From: Paludibacteraceae bacterium
Lineage (GTDB): Bacteria > Bacteroidota > Bacteroidia > Bacteroidales > Paludibacteraceae
Direction of reading: 5' to 3'
NCBI GenBank assembly: GCA_017546705.1
Contig: JAFYSB010000046.1
Location: 1-35,781, forward strand
Length of the DNA: 35,781 nucleotides
Numbering within the stretch: the first letter of the stretch is position 1; each line of letters starts with the position of its first letter. A program made the translations under genes and the position numbers. Below, piece after piece: positions 1-7,152 of this stretch. The notes under the pieces are model-generated. The model made no database searches and was not told where the DNA came from. It saw only the letters and a list, made by a program, of their open reading frames with translations.

Positions 1-152
1 CGAAAAATGGCGTTACAAATCGTTAGAAATTATAATGACAAGAAAAGCATAAAGAAAAGATTGTTTTATGCATCGTTAGATAGCACATATATGCTACAAC
101 TTGTGCAAAATTACAAATTTTGATGCGGTTGCCCTGCTTTTGTTGCGATTTT

Positions 153-184
153 TTTGAATATGTCAGAAAAAAGCAGTATATTTG
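153..184 (+). promoter_or_regulatory. Bacteroidota-type promoter for the amidase gene
   Basis: TTTG at 153-156 and TATATTTG at 177-184 are separated by 20 nt, matching the Bacteroidota sigma-ABfr consensus (TTTG, about 19 nt, TAnnTTTG). The gene's ATG follows at 209. The box overlaps the only further-upstream in-frame start, which rules that start out. Confidence 0.7.
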
Positions 185-208
185 CAGCAAATTTGTAAAT
201 CTATTGCT

Positions 209-1441
209 ATGCGACGAGTATTATTCATCTTTTTGACCTGCTGCATTTTTTCCTCTGCTTGGGCTTGCACCTCTTTTATCATATCTGGCAAAGCCACGCC
301 TTCAGGACGACCTATGATGTTCAAGCATCGTGATACCGATTGCCTTGACAATCGCATTGCCTATTTCCAAGGCGATAAATATGCGTTTATCGGACTAATG
401 AACGCGCCTACTTTGGATGGTGAGGTCTGGTCTGGGGTCAACGAAGCGGGCTTTTGCATAATGAATACTGCTTCTTATAACCTGCGCGAAGATTCACTCG
501 AATGCCAAATGGATCGCGAGGGTGAACTTATGTATCATGCTCTCGCCTCTTGTGCAACCATAGCCGATTTCGAGCAATGGCTCACTACCTACCCACAACC
601 GTGGGGCGTAGAAGCTAACTTTGGTATCATTGATGCGCAGGGTGGAGCAGCTTACTTTGAGATGAACAACTCTCGCTACATCAAATACGATGTCAATGCC
701 GAGCAATCGGGCTATCGGGTAGTTACCAATTTCTCTTTTGCAGGTAGATACGAGGATTATGAGGGCTACGAACGTTACCTCACAGCCTCTGCCATTATGC
801 AGGAGGCCTTCTCCCGCGAAAAAGAGATGACTGCGATCGATGCGCTCAATCTCTTCTCTCGTAAGTATCGCCATGAGGTATTAGGAGTAAATTACTATCA
901 AGAAAATGCACCTCAATATATTGTAGATCAAGATTTTATACCTCGTCGTATTACTTCAGCGGTTGTTGTTTTTGAAGGCGTGAAGGCAGGCAGCAACCCC
1001 TTGCACACGATCATGTGGACTGCTTTAGGATATCCCGCATGTGCAGTAGCGGTTCCGCTACTCGTGCATGGCGCGCACCTTCCTTATTATATGCTCGCGC
1101 GCGAGACTGCTGCCGCTCAAGCCAATGATTTACATAGCGAGATGTGCGATGCATCGCTTCGCATCAAAGACCAATGGGCTTTCCCTATGCATATTAGCAA
1201 TGGCAAGCGTTATGTGGCTCTTCAGACTATTCTCGTGGGCAATGAGAATAAACCTGCTCTTATGACATGTACCAATGATGTAGAGACTAAGATGCAATCC
1301 GATTTTCTACCGCTCTATCAGCAATGGACTACAGACAAGATTTCAGACGAAGAATTTTGGCAGTCATATGACCATATGGCTAATCGCTGGATGCAAACCT
1401 ACTACGATACTTTCCAGCCATATTTGTCAAACGAGAAATAA
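209..1441 (+). CDS. Secreted Ntn-type acyltransferase/amidase (peptidase C45 / linear amide C-N hydrolase-like)
   Basis: The product is 410 residues long. Residues 1-19 form a signal peptide ending AWA, and the next residue is Cys20 followed by Thr-Ser. In the penicillin acylase/C45/choloylglycine-hydrolase superfamily a cysteine exposed at the mature N-terminus is the catalytic nucleophile, so signal-peptide removal here would activate the enzyme in the periplasm or outside. The downstream motif GVNEAGFCIMN and a later FGIIDAQGGAAYFE segment fit the carcinine hydrolase / isopenicillin-N acyltransferase-like families, which cleave linear amide bonds. The substrate cannot be read from sequence. 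The start at ATG 209 was chosen because the upstream in-frame alternative at 182 lies inside the promoter. It has its own promoter and looks monocistronic. The Cys could be misread as a lipobox, but Trp at -2 argues against a lipoprotein. Confidence 0.75.
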   Translation: MRRVLFIFLTCCIFSSAWACTSFIISGKATPSGRPMMFKHRDTDCLDNRIAYFQGDKYAFIGLMNAPTLDGEVWSGVNEAGFCIMNTASYNLREDSLECQMDREGELMYHALASCATIADFEQWLTTYPQPWGVEANFGIIDAQGGAAYFEMNNSRYIKYDVNAEQSGYRVVTNFSFAGRYEDYEGYERYLTASAIMQEAFSREKEMTAIDALNLFSRKYRHEVLGVNYYQENAPQYIVDQDFIPRRITSAVVVFEGVKAGSNPLHTIMWTALGYPACAVAVPLLVHGAHLPYYMLARETAAAQANDLHSEMCDASLRIKDQWAFPMHISNGKRYVALQTILVGNENKPALMTCTNDVETKMQSDFLPLYQQWTTDKISDEEFWQSYDHMANRWMQTYYDTFQPYLSNEK

Positions 1442-1463
1442 TTTTCAAAAAATCGCACAAATA

Positions 1464-1495
1464 CTTGCGTATTTCAGAAAAATGTAGTACCTTTG
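1464..1495 (+). promoter_or_regulatory. Bacteroidota-type promoter for yceD-rpmF
   Basis: CTTG at 1464-1467 and TACCTTTG at 1488-1495 are spaced by 20 nt. The -7 box is perfect and the -33 box has one mismatch. The ATG of the DUF177 gene is 29 nt downstream. Confidence 0.7.
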
Positions 1496-1523
1496 CACGC
1501 TGATTTTGCAGAATTGTGAATAA

Positions 1524-1967
1524 ATGAGCGAGAAAGCACCGCATATCATCCTATTGGATAAATTGGAGCTGGGTGAGCATTTGTTTGATTTTCAGTTAGA
1601 TAATGCTTATCTTTCTTCGATTGAGAATACAGAGTTGTTAGGTGGTATGGTGGACGTTAAGGCGCGCCTATTGCTCCGTGAAACTGATTTTGCAGTGGAT
1701 TTGGATATCGTTGGGCAGGTGCAAGTTACCTGCGATCGTTGCCTCGATTCGATGGATGTGGATGTGGATATCTATGAGCAGGACATCGAGTTGGAGGATT
1801 CCACTCAGCAGCTCGACCTCGCATGGTTGGCTTATGAATTGATCATAGTGAATCTCCCGCTGGTGCATAGTCACCAAGATGGTGGTTGCAATCCCGAAAT
1901 GGATGCACTTCTCCAAGACCACCTCTGCACCGCGATGGATGAGGACGATGAATATAGCGAAGAGTAA
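1524..1967 (+). CDS. yceD: YceD/DUF177 family protein (23S rRNA accumulation)
   Basis: This 147-residue acidic protein carries the DUF177/YceD signature: a CDRCLD pair of cysteines near residue 71, and a C-terminal HSHQDGGCNPEMDALL segment with a further Cys. Members of this family are encoded next to rpmF across bacteria and plants and are implicated in 23S rRNA processing or accumulation. That neighbour is present here, with rpmF starting 91 nt downstream in the same direction, so the two are probably co-transcribed from the promoter at 1464-1495. The C-terminus is strongly acidic (DEDDEYSEE), as usual for the family. The start ATG at 1524 is preceded by an A/T-rich leader. Confidence 0.88.
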   Translation: MSEKAPHIILLDKLELGEHLFDFQLDNAYLSSIENTELLGGMVDVKARLLLRETDFAVDLDIVGQVQVTCDRCLDSMDVDVDIYEQDIELEDSTQQLDLAWLAYELIIVNLPLVHSHQDGGCNPEMDALLQDHLCTAMDEDDEYSEE

Positions 1968-2058
1968 TTACGTTGGCGCATTGTTATTCTGCGTGGCAAG
2001 GCTACAGCGCAAGGACCTTCTAATAAGATTAAAATAACTAATAAAACAATAAACAACT

Positions 2059-2244
2059 ATGGCACATCCAAAAAGAAGACAATCGCACACCAGACAAGCG
2101 AAACGTCGTACACATGACAAAGCTAAAATGCCAGCTTTGGCACTTTGCCCTAACTGTGGCGCTCACTACATCTACCACACCATCTGCCCAACTTGCGGAT
2201 ACTATCGTGGTAAATTGGCTGTAGAGCAAGCTGCTGAGGCCTAA
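2059..2244 (+). CDS. rpmF: 50S ribosomal protein L32
   Basis: This 61-residue basic protein opens MAHPKRRQSHTRQAKRR, the invariant L32 N-terminus. It carries a four-cysteine zinc knuckle, CPNC followed by CPTC, so it is the zinc-binding (C+) form. It is a structural component of the large ribosomal subunit. It lies 91 nt behind the yceD-like gene, the standard arrangement, and is followed by a hairpin at 2299-2335 that probably ends the operon. The A-rich leader before the ATG (AATAAACAACT) is typical of highly expressed Bacteroidota genes. Confidence 0.97.
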   Translation: MAHPKRRQSHTRQAKRRTHDKAKMPALALCPNCGAHYIYHTICPTCGYYRGKLAVEQAAEA

Positions 2245-2298
2245 GTGTTGCGATTCGGCGTATAACGTCGAGAGACGTATATGCCCCATTGACCCAAC

Positions 2299-2335
2299 AA
2301 TCATAGGCTCTGAGCAATGCTTAGAGCCTATGATT
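2299..2335 (+). terminator. Terminator-like hairpin after rpmF
   Basis: A 13-bp perfect stem (AATCATAGGCTCT at 2299-2311 with AGAGCCTATGATT at 2323-2335) encloses an 11-nt loop. Only a weak T run follows. A smaller imperfect hairpin (TATAACGTC/GACGTATA, 2261-2281) precedes it. Confidence 0.6.
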
Positions 2336-2370
2336 TGAAATACCGCCAAGACCTTTCTTGAAAATCAATC

Positions 2371-2398
2371 TTTAAACACTAAACACTCAACACTAAAC
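2371..2398. repeat. 7-nt tandem array (4 units) before the pseudouridine synthase
   Basis: Read on the minus strand this is GTTTAGT, GTTGAGT, GTTTAGT, GTTTAAA. The same heptamer family occurs in the opposite orientation between the esterase genes at 4700-4727 and 5841-5868. Confidence 0.8.
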
Positions 2399-2407
2399 AA
2401 GATTATT

Positions 2408-3469
2408 ATGTTTGATCCAAACAATCGCACCCCACGTCGTCAGGGTGGCTACCGTCAGGATGAGAATCCGCGTGAGCGAAATGGCGCAACTATGTATGCT
2501 GACGGAGCATCTATTCGTCCTCGTTTTAACCCATCTGTTACTCCTAATGAAGGCGGACGCAAACGCCAACGCTTCACCCGCACTGCTGGAGCTGCACGTG
2601 CGGAGAAGATCGAACCACGTCGCAACGCATTCCGCACCGAAGGAGGATATGACCAAACCAACGACAGAACTTTCCGTCCACGTCCTAAACACAATGCGGG
2701 AGTATATTCTCAACGCAAACGTCAGGAATATCAAACCAAATACGAAGACCCTACCAAGCCTATTCGCTTGAATAAATACCTCGCCAATGCTGGTATCTGC
2801 TCACGTCGTGAGGCAGATGATTTCATACAAGCAGGTGTGATCTCTGTCAATGGCGAAGTGGTGGATAATCTCGGAGCAAAGGTATTACCTACCGACAAAA
2901 TCATGTTCCATGACCAACCCGTTCGTCGCGAACGCAAAGTATATATCTTGCTCAACAAACCTAAGAACACCGTCACGACCACCGATGATCCAGAGGAGCG
3001 TCATACCGTGATGGATATCGTTCGCAATGCGTGCGCCGAGCGTATCTATCCTGTTGGTCGTCTCGATCGCAATACTACAGGCGTACTCCTGCTTACCAAC
3101 GATGGTGACTTGGCTGCTAAGCTCACTCACCCTAAGTTTGGTAAGAAGAAGATCTACGCGGTCACCCTTGATCGCGATTTCGAAGAGGCTGACGAGGCTG
3201 TATTGCGAGCAGGTGTGATCTTGGATGATGAGAAGATCGTACCCGATGCGCTGGAGTTCCCACAAGAGGACCGCAAGCATATCGGCTTAGAGATCCACTC
3301 AGGTCAAAACCGTGTAGTACGCCGTATGTTTGAGAAGGTAGGCTACAAGGTTACCAAACTCGACCGTGTGTCCTTTGCTGGACTCACCAAGAAGAATGTA
3401 GCACGTGGCAAATATCGCTTCCTCACTCCTAAGGAGGTAGCTATGCTTCAAATGGGCGCATTCGAATAA
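2408..3469 (+). CDS. rluB: 23S rRNA pseudouridine synthase, RluB/RsuA family
   Basis: This 353-residue protein converts uridine to pseudouridine in rRNA. Residues 1 to about 115 are a low-complexity, Arg/Asn/Gln-rich extension found in many Bacteroidota members and probably disordered. An S4 RNA-binding domain follows at about 118-175 (IRLNKYLANAGICSRREAD). The catalytic domain contains GRLDRNTTGVLLLTNDG with the expected nucleophile Asp220, and the C-terminal motif HSGQNRVVRRMFEKVGY. RluB acts on helix 89 of 23S rRNA, but the RluB, RluE, RluF and RsuA branches are hard to separate by eye, so the target is inferred from general resemblance. The start ATG at 2408 follows the heptamer array. 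A strong terminator lies directly after the gene. Confidence 0.88.
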   Translation: MFDPNNRTPRRQGGYRQDENPRERNGATMYADGASIRPRFNPSVTPNEGGRKRQRFTRTAGAARAEKIEPRRNAFRTEGGYDQTNDRTFRPRPKHNAGVYSQRKRQEYQTKYEDPTKPIRLNKYLANAGICSRREADDFIQAGVISVNGEVVDNLGAKVLPTDKIMFHDQPVRRERKVYILLNKPKNTVTTTDDPEERHTVMDIVRNACAERIYPVGRLDRNTTGVLLLTNDGDLAAKLTHPKFGKKKIYAVTLDRDFEEADEAVLRAGVILDDEKIVPDALEFPQEDRKHIGLEIHSGQNRVVRRMFEKVGYKVTKLDRVSFAGLTKKNVARGKYRFLTPKEVAMLQMGAFE

Positions 3470-3476
3470 TATCTTA

Positions 3477-3518
3477 CACAGGCGCAGGGCGAACTGCCTT
3501 ACGCCTGTGCTTTTTTTT
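3477..3518 (+). terminator. Rho-independent terminator after rluB
   Basis: CACAGGCG (3477-3484) pairs with CGCCTGTG (3502-3509), followed by C and eight T residues at 3511-3518. Confidence 0.9.
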
Positions 3519-3535
3519 GAAATAATTTGTCAAAC

Positions 3536-3571
3536 GACCTTAAAGTCCTTAATGACCTTAAAGTCCTTAAT
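3536..3571. repeat. 18-nt direct repeat (2 perfect units) upstream of the esterase operon
   Basis: GACCTTAAAGTCCTTAAT occurs twice back to back at 3536-3553 and 3554-3571, ending 9 nt before the ATG of the first esterase. Each unit is partly self-complementary (GACCTTAAAGTCC). If translated from an upstream TTG it would add an implausible repeat peptide before the signal sequence. Confidence 0.85.
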
Positions 3572-3580
3572 TTTAATTCT

Positions 3581-4699
3581 ATGAAAAAATCGTTATTCTT
3601 GGCTTTATGCCTCATCGCTTTCTCGTCTCTTTGCCTGATGGCAGAGACCATTCCTGCAACCGACACACGTATCACCTACGTAGGACGTACAGCTGTGGAA
3701 GGTACATCCGTCTCTTTTGACTGGACTGCCACCTATTTCCGTATCACCTTCTCTGGTCAATCTTTGACGATGAAAGCATCGGATACCAAGCGTAACTACT
3801 ACAATGTTTGGATTGACTCACCTACCAGCGCCGAACCACACCGCGTAATAGCAGTAGCGGGCAACGATACTGTAATCGAATTAGTGGATCCTACCTTCCT
3901 CAAAAAATCGCGCCGTGCTGTACATGAGGTCATTGTGCAAAAGCGTACCGAGGGCGAACAAGGTACTACTACCATTCACGAGTTCACCACCCTCAAGGGC
4001 ACTTTCTCTGCTTCTACTCCTTTGGCTGAGCGTCAATTGGAGTTCATCGGCGATAGCTATACTTGTGGCTATGGCATCGATGCTAAGAGCCGTTTGGAGA
4101 AGTTCACACCAGAGACCGAGAATGCATCTCGCTCCTATGCTGCCATCGTATCACGCTATTTCGGCGCTGACTATGTGGCAATAGCTCACTCGGGTATGGG
4201 TATTGCGCGCAACTACAACTCTAAGTTCAAAAACTGGTGGATGCCTGATCGCTATCTCCAAACCTACGATATGGACTCCACTCAAGCTAACCGCTGGAAT
4301 GCTGCAGAATCAGACTTCCATCCTGCAATGACCATCGTTTACTTGGGTGCAAACGACTTCTCTACCGCTTTGGCTCCTCGCTACGAGGATTTCCGCAAGC
4401 ACTACTATCGCCTCTTCGGCTATATCAAGGCCAACTATGGCGAGGATCATCCTATCCTCTGTGTAGCTACCAAGACCCACGAGTACCTATTCAACTACGT
4501 GCGCGACTTGGTCAACAACTGTGGAATGGAAAACGTACACTATCTAGGCTACTGCCCTGCACAGCATCTCCATACCGATGAGGACCTTGGTGCGGACGTA
4601 CACCCTAACTACAATGGTCAGCAGAAGAAAGCATATTCCATCATCCCTTACATCGCCACCATCACTGGCTGGGGATTGCAGGATATGCCTGTGAAGTAA
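3581..4699 (+). CDS. Secreted SGNH/GDSL esterase, CE2-like (paralogue 1)
   Basis: This 372-residue exported hydrolase has a signal peptide (MKKSLFLALCLIAFSSLCLMA), a jelly-roll-like N-terminal domain (about 25-145) and a C-terminal SGNH hydrolase domain. This two-domain layout is that of carbohydrate esterase family 2, whose members remove acetyl groups from xylan or glucomannan. Block I is FIGDSYTCGYG with nucleophile Ser159. The block III Asn is in YLGANDFS. The catalytic His341 is in GADVHPNYNG. The acid usually two to three residues before His is displaced, and CE2 enzymes are known that work with a Ser-His dyad. It starts a three-gene tandem cluster with spacers of about 31 nt. The start was set at ATG 3581, directly at the signal peptide, rather than at an upstream TTG inside the repeat. 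The exact substrate is inferred. Confidence 0.82.
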   Translation: MKKSLFLALCLIAFSSLCLMAETIPATDTRITYVGRTAVEGTSVSFDWTATYFRITFSGQSLTMKASDTKRNYYNVWIDSPTSAEPHRVIAVAGNDTVIELVDPTFLKKSRRAVHEVIVQKRTEGEQGTTTIHEFTTLKGTFSASTPLAERQLEFIGDSYTCGYGIDAKSRLEKFTPETENASRSYAAIVSRYFGADYVAIAHSGMGIARNYNSKFKNWWMPDRYLQTYDMDSTQANRWNAAESDFHPAMTIVYLGANDFSTALAPRYEDFRKHYYRLFGYIKANYGEDHPILCVATKTHEYLFNYVRDLVNNCGMENVHYLGYCPAQHLHTDEDLGADVHPNYNGQQKKAYSIIPYIATITGWGLQDMPVK

Positions 4700-4727
4700 G
4701 TTGAGTGTTTAGCGTTTAGTGTTTAGA
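4700..4727. repeat. 7-nt tandem array (4 units) between esterases 1 and 2
   Basis: The units read GTTGAGT, GTTTAGC, GTTTAGT, GTTTAGA. They fill the whole spacer between the stop of esterase 1 and the ATG of esterase 2. Confidence 0.85.
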
Positions 4728-4730
4728 GAA

Positions 4731-5840
4731 ATGAAGAATATTTTATTAGTGGCTTTATGCTTCATTGCCTTATCGCCTCTTCGCCTAATGGCAGAGACTA
4801 TCCCTGCTACTGATAGCCGTATCACCTTTGTGGGGCGTGCTATGGTGCAAGACGATGCGTATCGTTTTGATTTTCCATCGACCTATTTCCGTGTAGCATT
4901 TACGGGCAAGACCCTTGCTATGCGTGTTACAGATACCAAGCGCAATTTCTACGCCGTTTGGCTCAATTCGCCTACCTCTGCCGAGCCTACACATATTGTA
5001 GAGGTTAAAGGTACCGATACCATCATTGATTTGATTACTTTAGCAGATACCAAGACTTCCAAACTCAAAGAGCACCAAGTGGTTATCCAACGCCGCACAG
5101 AAGCTAATTGTGGTACCACTACTGTGCACGCTTTCATCACCGATGGTAAGTTCTTGCAAGCAGCGCCTCTCAAAGAGCGCCAGATTGAGTTCATTGGCGA
5201 TAGCTACACCTGTGGCTATGGCGTGGATGCTCCTAGTCGTCGAGATCCATTCAAGGATGAGACAGAGAACGCTTCGCGCACCTATGCCAGCATCGTATCG
5301 CGCTATTTCAATGCGGATTATTTCACCATTGCCCACTCGGGTCGCGGCATTACTCGCAATGCAGGCTCAGGTGTGCCATGGGAGGTGATGACCGATATCT
5401 ATCAATACACCCTCGACCGTGATTCGCTCTCGCGCTGGAATGTGTCGGATGCCGACTTCCGTCCGGCTATGACTGTGATCTATCTCGGTACCAATGACTT
5501 CTCGTCATATATGATGCCTGATTACAATAAGTTCCGCAAGGACTATATGCGTCTGCTGGGCTATGTCAAGGCCAACTATGGTGATGATCATCCTGTGCTC
5601 TGTGTGGCATCTAAGTCCAATGAGTATCAGTTTACCTACATTCGCAATGTGGTGAATAATTGCGGCATGAAGAATGTACATTATTTGGGTTACTGCCCAT
5701 CGCAGCACCTCTCTACCGACGAGGATTTGGGTGCTGGCTGGCATCCTAACTACAATGGCCAACAAAAAATAGCATATTCTATCATCCCTTATATCGCTAC
5801 GATTACGGGATGGGGATTGCAAGATATGCCTGTGAAATAA
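4731..5840 (+). CDS. Secreted SGNH/GDSL esterase, CE2-like (paralogue 2)
   Basis: This 369-residue paralogue of the preceding gene shares its signal-peptide text (LIALSPLRLMAETIPATDSRITFVGR), jelly-roll domain and SGNH domain. Block I is FIGDSYTCGYG with Ser158, block III is YLGTNDFS, and the catalytic His338 sits in GAGWHPNYNG. It differs most around residues 205-240, where paralogues 1 and 3 share GMGxARNYNSKF and this copy has GRGITRNAGSGVPWE. That loop follows the conserved block II glycine and probably lines the active site, so substrate preference may differ. The ATG at 4731 is preferred to an in-frame GTG at 4719 inside the heptamer array. Deacetylation of plant polysaccharide is the likely role. 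Confidence 0.82.
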   Translation: MKNILLVALCFIALSPLRLMAETIPATDSRITFVGRAMVQDDAYRFDFPSTYFRVAFTGKTLAMRVTDTKRNFYAVWLNSPTSAEPTHIVEVKGTDTIIDLITLADTKTSKLKEHQVVIQRRTEANCGTTTVHAFITDGKFLQAAPLKERQIEFIGDSYTCGYGVDAPSRRDPFKDETENASRTYASIVSRYFNADYFTIAHSGRGITRNAGSGVPWEVMTDIYQYTLDRDSLSRWNVSDADFRPAMTVIYLGTNDFSSYMMPDYNKFRKDYMRLLGYVKANYGDDHPVLCVASKSNEYQFTYIRNVVNNCGMKNVHYLGYCPSQHLSTDEDLGAGWHPNYNGQQKIAYSIIPYIATITGWGLQDMPVK

Positions 5841-5868
5841 GTTTAGTGTTTAGAGTTTAGTGTTTAGA
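5841..5868. repeat. 7-nt tandem array (4 units) between esterases 2 and 3
   Basis: The units are GTTTAGT, GTTTAGA, GTTTAGT, GTTTAGA, ending 3 nt before the ATG of esterase 3. The array is cleaner than the one at 4700-4727. Confidence 0.88.
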
Positions 5869-5871
5869 GAA

Positions 5872-7026
5872 ATGAAAAAGATTTTATTCTCGGCTTTATG
5901 CCTTATTGCTTTATCGCCTCTTCGCCTGATGGCAGAGACCATGCCTGCTAGTGACTCACGGGTGACCTATGTAGGTCGTACCCTGGTAGAAGGCACCGAT
6001 GTGTCCTACGACTGGACGGGCGTCTATTTCCGCCTATCTTTCTCGGGCAAGTCATTGACCATGCGTGCCACCGATACCAAGTGGGCGGAAAGTCCCGAAT
6101 GGATGGCAAAGCGCCACAACTACTTCAACGTCTGGATTGATGCGCCAATGAGTGCAGAACCTCATCGTGTGATTGAGGTGGCAAGTAGCGATACCATTAT
6201 CGAACTCATTGACCCTGCTTACCTCAAAGCATCCAAACTGAAGGAACACAAAGTGATCGTTCAAAAGCGCACTGAGGGCGAGCAAGGTAAGACCACCATC
6301 CACGAGTTTGCTACCGATGCCAAAGGTGTATTCTACCAAGCCGAGCCAATCCGTCAACGCCAATTGGAGTTTATCGGTGCCAGCTATGATTGCGGTTATG
6401 GTGTAGATGACCCAAGCCGTTTGGCTAAGTTCACCCCTGAGACAGAGAACGCTTCTCGTTCGTTCTGTGCCATCATCTCGCGCTATTTTGACGCAGATTA
6501 TGTAGTCGTAGCGCACTCGGGTATGGGTGCCGCACGCAACTACAACTCCAAGTTTGATGGCTATCATATGCCTGACCGCTACCTCCAGACCTTTGATATG
6601 GACTCTACACAAGCTACCCGTTGGAATGCTGCTGAGTCGGATATCCGTCCTGCGCTGACTTGTATCTATTTGGGTGGCAACGATTTCTCTGTAGCATTAC
6701 AACCATCCTACGAGAAGTTCCGCGATGGCTATTACCGCCTCATTCGCTATATCAAAGACAACTATGGCGAGGACCACCCAGTGCTTTGTGTGTCATCCAA
6801 ATCGCACAGCACCTTGTTGGATTATATGCGCGATATGGTAAATACCTGCCCAATGCCTAATGTACATTTCATGGCATGTTGTCCTGCGCTTTACCTTTCT
6901 ACTGATGAGGATCTCGGCGCAAGCATGCACCCTAACTATATTGGTCATCAGAAGTTCTCGTATGCCTATATCCCATATGTGGCTACTATCACTGGTTGGG
7001 GCTTGCAAGACAATCCTGTAAAATAG
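5872..7026 (+). CDS. Secreted SGNH esterase, CE2-like (paralogue 3, altered GDS motif)
   Basis: This 384-residue third copy has the same signal peptide and two-domain layout. It carries a short insertion near residue 75 (WAESPEWMAKRH) in the jelly-roll domain. Block I is altered: GDSYT becomes GASYD, so Asp is replaced by Ala170 while the nucleophile Ser171 stays. YLGGNDFS and His353 in SMHPNYIG are intact. In SGNH enzymes the block I serine is catalytic and the preceding Asp supports the loop, so activity may survive but with altered properties. It is the last gene of the cluster and ends in the bidirectional hairpin at 7098-7131. The cluster looks like repeated tandem duplication followed by divergence. 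Confidence 0.8.
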   Translation: MKKILFSALCLIALSPLRLMAETMPASDSRVTYVGRTLVEGTDVSYDWTGVYFRLSFSGKSLTMRATDTKWAESPEWMAKRHNYFNVWIDAPMSAEPHRVIEVASSDTIIELIDPAYLKASKLKEHKVIVQKRTEGEQGKTTIHEFATDAKGVFYQAEPIRQRQLEFIGASYDCGYGVDDPSRLAKFTPETENASRSFCAIISRYFDADYVVVAHSGMGAARNYNSKFDGYHMPDRYLQTFDMDSTQATRWNAAESDIRPALTCIYLGGNDFSVALQPSYEKFRDGYYRLIRYIKDNYGEDHPVLCVSSKSHSTLLDYMRDMVNTCPMPNVHFMACCPALYLSTDEDLGASMHPNYIGHQKFSYAYIPYVATITGWGLQDNPVK

Positions 7027-7097
7027 TTATTGGCACCGCACTATTACCGCACAATTCGTGGCGGTTATAGAACCTCGAAAAAAGAGGCTTGTGACTA

Positions 7098-7131
7098 AAA
7101 TAAATCCATCGCACTGGCGATGGATTTATTT
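7098..7131. terminator. Bidirectional terminator between convergent genes
   Basis: AAATAAATCCATCGC (7098-7112), loop ACTG, GCGATGGATTTATTT (7117-7131): a perfect 15-bp stem with A/T-rich outer arms. It sits between the end of esterase 3 (plus) and the end of the PHP-fusion gene (minus), so it can serve both. Confidence 0.85.
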
Positions 7132-7152
7132 ATACTCGATAGTGTTTTCTAC

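Noticed and set aside
106-137. A divergent minus-strand promoter (TAATTTTG at 113-106) at the left edge
   Set aside because: The -7 box fits but no TTTG lies at the correct distance and no minus-strand gene is visible in the window.
209-270. Lipoprotein signal at Cys20 of the amidase
   Set aside because: Trp at -2 does not fit a lipobox, and a Cys exposed at the mature N-terminus is the expected nucleophile of this enzyme family.
3527-3580. An upstream TTG start for the first esterase, adding SNDLKVLNDLKVL
   Set aside because: The extra residues are a translation of the 18-nt direct repeat, and the signal peptide starts at ATG 3581.
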